From contig URXE01000072.1 in NCBI GenBank assembly GCA_900551815.1, forward strand, positions 1 through 9,000: a stretch of DNA of 9,000 bases, read 5' to 3'. Under the pieces are notes generated by a model, which was not told the DNA's origin, ran no database searches, and saw nothing but the letters and a program-made list of their open reading frames with translations. Below are positions 5,942 to 9,000 of this stretch, piece after piece. How positions within the stretch are numbered: position 1 is the stretch's first letter; each line of letters opens with the position of its first letter. The position numbers were made by a program, and so were the translations under genes. This stretch comes from an uncultured Collinsella sp. (lineage in GTDB: Bacteria > Actinomycetota > Coriobacteriia > Coriobacteriales > Coriobacteriaceae).

Positions 5942-6998
5942 CGCTTTCCTTGACCGTCAGCGAGACCAGGCGGAATACGATGGTGAGCACCGCCACGCCA
6001 ATCACACCCGAAAGAATATACATCGCAGCCTGGCCGGCAAAGCCAAGACCTTGTTCCTCGGAATAGGCCTGCAGATAATCGCCCGTGGGCAGCGCATCGG
6101 CAAAGGTCGGGGTATCGAGGCCGACTGAAGCCTGCAGGCTGTCGTCGCCAGCCTCCTGGACGGCGGTCGCGGCGCCCTCAGCGTCCCACTCGCCCCAGGC
6201 GTCACCCGTGGCCAGCAGGCCCAGCGGCGTGGCCACGACAAGCACGGCGACCAGAATGAGCGTGGGGACCAGCGAGGTCTTCTTGGCAGCAGCGCCCTCG
6301 GCAGCAAGCTGGCCATCGACGGCCTCGGGCCCGACGATAACGCTCGGCGCCGTCTTCTTAATGAAACCGTAGATGGCGGCCGTCGCCACGCCCTCGACCA
6401 CGCCGGCAACCAGCATATGCGGGATCAGCATGGCAGGAATGGAAACAGACAGCGGGAAGGGGCAGTACAGCGGCGCGCCCGAAGCGTTGGTAAAGAGCAT
6501 CGGCTGAATACCAAACTCGATTGCCGCGCACAGGGCCGCCAGGCACAGGCCGACCCAGCCGCTTACGATGGCCGAAACCGAGGTGCCCCAGCTCTTGTCG
6601 TGCAAACGGCTGTTGAGTGCACGGAACACGATAGCAGCGGCAAACGGCAGCACAAAGGCCATGTTAAAGCAGTTGGCGCCAAAGGACAGGATGCCACCGT
6701 CGCCAAACAGCAGCGCCTGCAGCGCCAGCGCGACCGAGACAGCGATAGCCGCGGCCTCGGGACCCAGCAGCAGCGCGATGAGCGCGCCGCCGACGGCGTG
6801 ACCCGTGGTGCCGCCGGGCAGCGGCACGTTAAACATCATGAGCAAGAAGGAGAACGCGGCGCAGATGCCCAGGAAAGCCATATGCTCGCGATCGAGCGTG
6901 GCGCGCACCTTCTTGATGCAGTGAACCCAAACGGGCACCATCGCCACTGCCATGACGGCATCGGTCTGCGGGGACAGATAATTATCTGGAATGTGCAT
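5913..6998 (-). CDS. cbiM: ECF metal transporter substrate-binding membrane protein CbiM, with fused CbiN/NikN-like tail
   Basis: The metal-specificity (S) component of a nickel or cobalt importer. It has 361 residues. The N-terminus MHIPDNYLSP gives the free amino group and H2. H67 (TTGHAVGG) is at exactly the position described for the third metal ligand in a structurally studied NikM. FGDGGI and GANCFNMAF (about 98-115) are further family motifs. The core ends near 235. From about 242 to 361 there is a second module: a membrane segment with PLGLLATGDAWGEW, an outside loop, and a second membrane segment near 326-350. This is the layout of CbiN/NikN or PDGLE-type auxiliary domains fused to CbiM. 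GGGAGG lies 5 bases before the ATG. The common PDGYLSP reads PDNYLSP here. First gene of the operon. A NikR-like operator suggests nickel (nikMN would then be the better name), but this is inference. Confidence 0.92.
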   Translation of the reverse strand: MHIPDNYLSPQTDAVMAVAMVPVWVHCIKKVRATLDREHMAFLGICAAFSFLLMMFNVPLPGGTTGHAVGGALIALLLGPEAAAIAVSVALALQALLFGDGGILSFGANCFNMAFVLPFAAAIVFRALNSRLHDKSWGTSVSAIVSGWVGLCLAALCAAIEFGIQPMLFTNASGAPLYCPFPLSVSIPAMLIPHMLVAGVVEGVATAAIYGFIKKTAPSVIVGPEAVDGQLAAEGAAAKKTSLVPTLILVAVLVVATPLGLLATGDAWGEWDAEGAATAVQEAGDDSLQASVGLDTPTFADALPTGDYLQAYSEEQGLGFAGQAAMYILSGVIGVAVLTIVFRLVSLTVKESGAHGKSRAA

Positions 6999-7055
6999 GT
7001 ACGCCTCCCGATTATCGGCGCACAGAATTGCAACGCCGCTTAAATCACCTTGTCA

Positions 7056-7083
7056 GTGTTACGCATTGTCAGATTCGTAACAC
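7056..7083 (-). promoter_or_regulatory. NikR-like operator in front of the metal transporter operon
   Basis: A perfect dyad with GTGTTACG at 7056-7063 and CGTAACAC at 7076-7083, spaced by 12 bases. Written in the usual form this is GTGTTAC-N14-GTAACAC. From memory, this agrees with a NikR operator consensus reported in comparative studies of deltaproteobacteria. It begins about 3-4 bases after the predicted transcription start of cbiM, a repressing position. NikR binds DNA when loaded with nickel, so the operon would be shut off when nickel is plentiful. No nikR gene is in the window. Confidence 0.7.
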
Positions 7084-7093
7084 GCCGCGGGCT

Positions 7094-7122
7094 ATCATAG
7101 CAAAACGGCGCGCTGCCGACAA
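7094..7122 (-). promoter_or_regulatory. Promoter of cbiMQO
   Basis: On the - strand, TTGTCG (7122-7117) and TATGAT (7099-7094) are separated by exactly 17 bases. They match consensus at 4 of 6 and 5 of 6 positions. Transcription would start near 7087, giving a leader of about 88 bases. That is too short for a cobalamin riboswitch, and none of its conserved boxes is seen. The -35 hexamer falls in the loop of the pheT terminator hairpin. Confidence 0.65.
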
Positions 7123-7136
7123 AGCAGCACGCCGTT
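7102..7136 (-). terminator. Terminator of pheT
   Basis: Read on the - strand, AACGGCGTGCTGC and GCAGCGCGCCGTT pair over 13 positions, one being a G-U wobble, around a 7-base loop, ending in TTTT. It lies about 111 bases past the pheT stop. The stem is strong but the T run is short and partly inside the stem, so termination may be incomplete and let some transcription run on into cbiM. Confidence 0.75.
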
Positions 7137-7246
7137 ATGTAATGCGCGTGTCATATATGCAGGCTCAACGGTGCCTTATTCCGAACACCGCGGTCACGCA
7201 GGGCCCACAACAACCGCCATCAGGCCCTACGCCCCCAGCGCAAGCC
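7137..7246. other. pheT 3' untranslated region
   Basis: About 110 bases between the pheT stop and its terminator stem. No open frame of note, no promoter and no RNA gene were recognised. Two 6-base arms AGGGCC/GGCCCT and an 8-base palindrome ACCGCGGT occur here but form no clear structure. Confidence 0.5.
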
Positions 7247-9000
7247 CTAGCCGCGGACCTCGCCGTTTACGCCCTTGCACACCTTGGTGACAATCTTCTG
7301 GTGCGCCTTCTCGACCTCTTCGCTGGTGAGCGTGTGATCGTCGGAGCGATACGTAAGCGCAAAGGCCATGGACTTCTTGCCTGCTCCGATGCGGATGGGA
7401 TCGCGGTAGACATCGAACAGGCGCACGCCCTCGAGCAGCTTGCCGCCGGCGCTGGTAATACGGCGCTCAAGATCCTCGCAGGTCACAGCGTTGTCGACCA
7501 CGATAGCAAGGTCGTGTTCAACAGCCGGGTACTGCGAGAACTCGCGGTAGTTCTCCTGGTTGCGGGCACCCTTGATCAGCTTGTCCAGATCGAGCTCAAA
7601 GGCAACGACAACCTCATCGATGCCCATCGCCTCGCGCGCCTTGGGGTGAATCTCGCCGACCCAGCCCAGTACGGTGCCGCCGGACAGAACCTCGGCCGCA
7701 CGACCCGGCTGCAGGAAGGCATAGCCCTCGCCCTCGACGGGACGGAAGCGAACCTTCTCGATGCGCAGCTGGGCGAGCAGTTCCTCGACAATGCCCTTGC
7801 CAAAGAAGAAGCGCAGCTTGCGGTACTTCATGTTCCAGGACCGCTCGCTCCACTGGCCCGAGAGCACACCCGCCACGGACTTGGTCTCCTTGGGCAGGCT
7901 GGCGTTCTCGCGACCGTGGAACAGGCTGCCGACCTCGTACAGGTGCACGTTGGGCGTACCGTGCGCCTCGTTGTAGGCCACGGACTGCAGCAGACCCGGC
8001 AGCAGCGAACGACGCATCTCGGTCTGCTCGGCTACCAGCGGGTTCATGAGCACCACAGGGCAACCGCGGCCCTCGGTGGACATACCGATCTTCTCCAGGT
8101 CGCCCGGGGCGGCAAAGCCAAAGGTCGTGGTCTCGTTGAGGCCGCAGGCGCGCAGGATCTCGCCGACCTTGCGGGTGAGCTTCTGCTCGCGGGTCAGGCC
8201 GCCAATATGGTTCTTGGCAGCCGGGATGGTCGCCGTCACGCGGCCCATGCCCCACAGGCGCAGGACCTCCTCGATCAGATCGATCTCGCGCGGCAGGTCG
8301 GGGCGGAAGCTCGGCGGAGTGACCATAAAGTCCTCGCCGTCGCGCTCGACGGTGCAGCCCAGACGGGTGAGCGAGCGCTCGATAAAGTCGGGCTCGATGT
8401 CGGCACCGCAGATGGCATGCACGCGGGCCAGACGCAGCTTAATGCTGTCGATGGTTTTGGGCGCGGGGAAAACGTCGACGTAGCCGGGAGCGACCTCGCC
8501 GCCGGCGATCTCCTCGATGAGCGCGCAGGTAACGTTGGCGACATCCACGCAACCGGTCTCATCGACCTGGCGTTCAAAGCGAATGGAGGCATCGGAGATC
8601 AGCGACAGGTCGCGGCTGGTGTGCGAAGTGCGACCGGCGTTGAAGCAGGCGCTCTCGACCATCACGTCGACGGTGTCGTCCTCGATCTCGGAATCCATGC
8701 CGCCCATAACGCCGGCCAGCGCCACGGGGCGCTCGCCGTCGGTGATGAGGCCCATGCCGGCGTCGAGCACGCGCTCCTCGCCGTCGAGGGTCGTAAACTT
8801 CTCGTCCTGTTGGGCGGCGCGAACCACCACGCGACGATGGCCATCGCGCTCGGCAAAGGTGTCCAGGTCAAAGGCGTGCAGCGGCTGACCGGTGAGCATC
8901 ATCACATAGTTGGTGATGTCGACGATGTTGTTGTGCGGGCGCACTCCCAGGGCGTTGAGGCGCTTGACCATCCAGTCGGGCGAGGGGCCGACCTTCACGT
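7247..9000 (-). CDS. pheT: Phenylalanine--tRNA ligase beta subunit (N-terminus outside window)
   Basis: The beta subunit of the cytoplasmic alpha2-beta2 enzyme that charges tRNA-Phe. The 584 codons here are the C-terminal part; the family is about 800 residues, so roughly 220, including the N-terminal tRNA-binding domain, lie to the right. In fragment numbering: the B3/4 editing domain at about 1-175 (NIVDITNYVMMLTGQPLHAFD, GVMGGMDSEI, IRFERQVD); the B5 domain at about 185-255 ending in DLIEEVLRLWG with D240, E243 and E244 for Mg2+; the catalytic-like core at about 265-480 (MNPLVAEQTEMRRSLLPGL); and the anticodon-binding FDX-ACB domain from about 488 to the end (YPAVEHDLAIVVD, FDVYRD). It is intact as far as visible. 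pheS would normally lie just upstream, outside the window. Confidence 0.97.
   Translation of the reverse strand, partial: VKVGPSPDWMVKRLNALGVRPHNNIVDITNYVMMLTGQPLHAFDLDTFAERDGHRRVVVRAAQQDEKFTTLDGEERVLDAGMGLITDGERPVALAGVMGGMDSEIEDDTVDVMVESACFNAGRTSHTSRDLSLISDASIRFERQVDETGCVDVANVTCALIEEIAGGEVAPGYVDVFPAPKTIDSIKLRLARVHAICGADIEPDFIERSLTRLGCTVERDGEDFMVTPPSFRPDLPREIDLIEEVLRLWGMGRVTATIPAAKNHIGGLTREQKLTRKVGEILRACGLNETTTFGFAAPGDLEKIGMSTEGRGCPVVLMNPLVAEQTEMRRSLLPGLLQSVAYNEAHGTPNVHLYEVGSLFHGRENASLPKETKSVAGVLSGQWSERSWNMKYRKLRFFFGKGIVEELLAQLRIEKVRFRPVEGEGYAFLQPGRAAEVLSGGTVLGWVGEIHPKAREAMGIDEVVVAFELDLDKLIKGARNQENYREFSQYPAVEHDLAIVVDNAVTCEDLERRITSAGGKLLEGVRLFDVYRDPIRIGAGKKSMAFALTYRSDDHTLTSEEVEKAHQKIVTKVCKGVNGEVRG

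Noticed and set aside
5426..7043. Several + strand frames (175 to 208 codons) opposite cbiQ and cbiM
   Set aside because: Very His/Arg/Gln-rich translations without domains, typical of antisense shadows of hydrophobic membrane proteins in high-GC DNA.
6999..7093. Cobalamin or NiCo riboswitch in the cbiM leader
   Set aside because: The predicted leader is only about 88 bases. I find no B12-box-like sequence or four-way-junction pattern; the main structure is the protein-type dyad at 7056-7083.
1..9000. CRISPR array, tRNA, rRNA, insertion sequence or phage genes
   Set aside because: No regularly spaced repeats, no cloverleaf with CCA end, no transposase or integrase motifs were seen on either strand.

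Overview
The window looks like chromosomal DNA of a high-GC Gram-positive anaerobe of the Coriobacteriia, most likely Collinsella or a close relative. This rests on the strongly GC-biased third codon positions, the protein sequences, and a lineage-typical protein with a C-terminal endonuclease-like domain. The taxonomic call is inference; no rRNA gene is present to confirm it.

Layout. Bases 1-401 are a fairly AT-rich intergenic leader ending in a promoter and a good ribosome binding site for pyruvate kinase (pyk, + strand, 402-1862), which is closed by a strong intrinsic terminator (1891-1927). A roughly 420-base intergenic stretch follows. It holds a small hairpin and a pair of perfect 19-base inverted repeats that bracket a candidate promoter. 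Next is a + strand gene (2284-3357) for a protein with a C-terminal PD-(D/E)XK/DUF559-like nuclease fold. It converges on, and shares its stop-codon bases with, a - strand gene for a zinc-dependent phospholipase C-like protein (3354-4202). Further right on the - strand is a three-gene ECF-type metal uptake operon transcribed in the order cbiM (with a fused CbiN/NikN-like tail), cbiQ, cbiO (6998 down to 4282). The last gene, also on the - strand, is pheT (7247 to beyond 9000), the beta subunit of phenylalanyl-tRNA synthetase; its N-terminal part lies outside the window.

How it fits together. pyk and pheT are housekeeping genes. The metal transporter is the only complete multi-gene system: CbiM binds the ion, CbiQ is the transmembrane coupling protein and CbiO is the ATPase. 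Immediately downstream of its predicted promoter is a perfect dyad, GTGTTAC-N14-GTAACAC. As I recall, this matches a described NikR nickel-repressor operator form, and I see no cobalamin riboswitch. The operon is therefore more likely a nickel transporter (NikMNQO type) than a cobalt transporter, despite its usual cbi names.

Most worth a second look are this NikR-like operator and the nuclease-like gene with the perfect inverted repeat around its promoter, which could be an autoregulatory operator pair or a small mobile-element scar. I did not find clear evidence of a wholly new multi-gene system.
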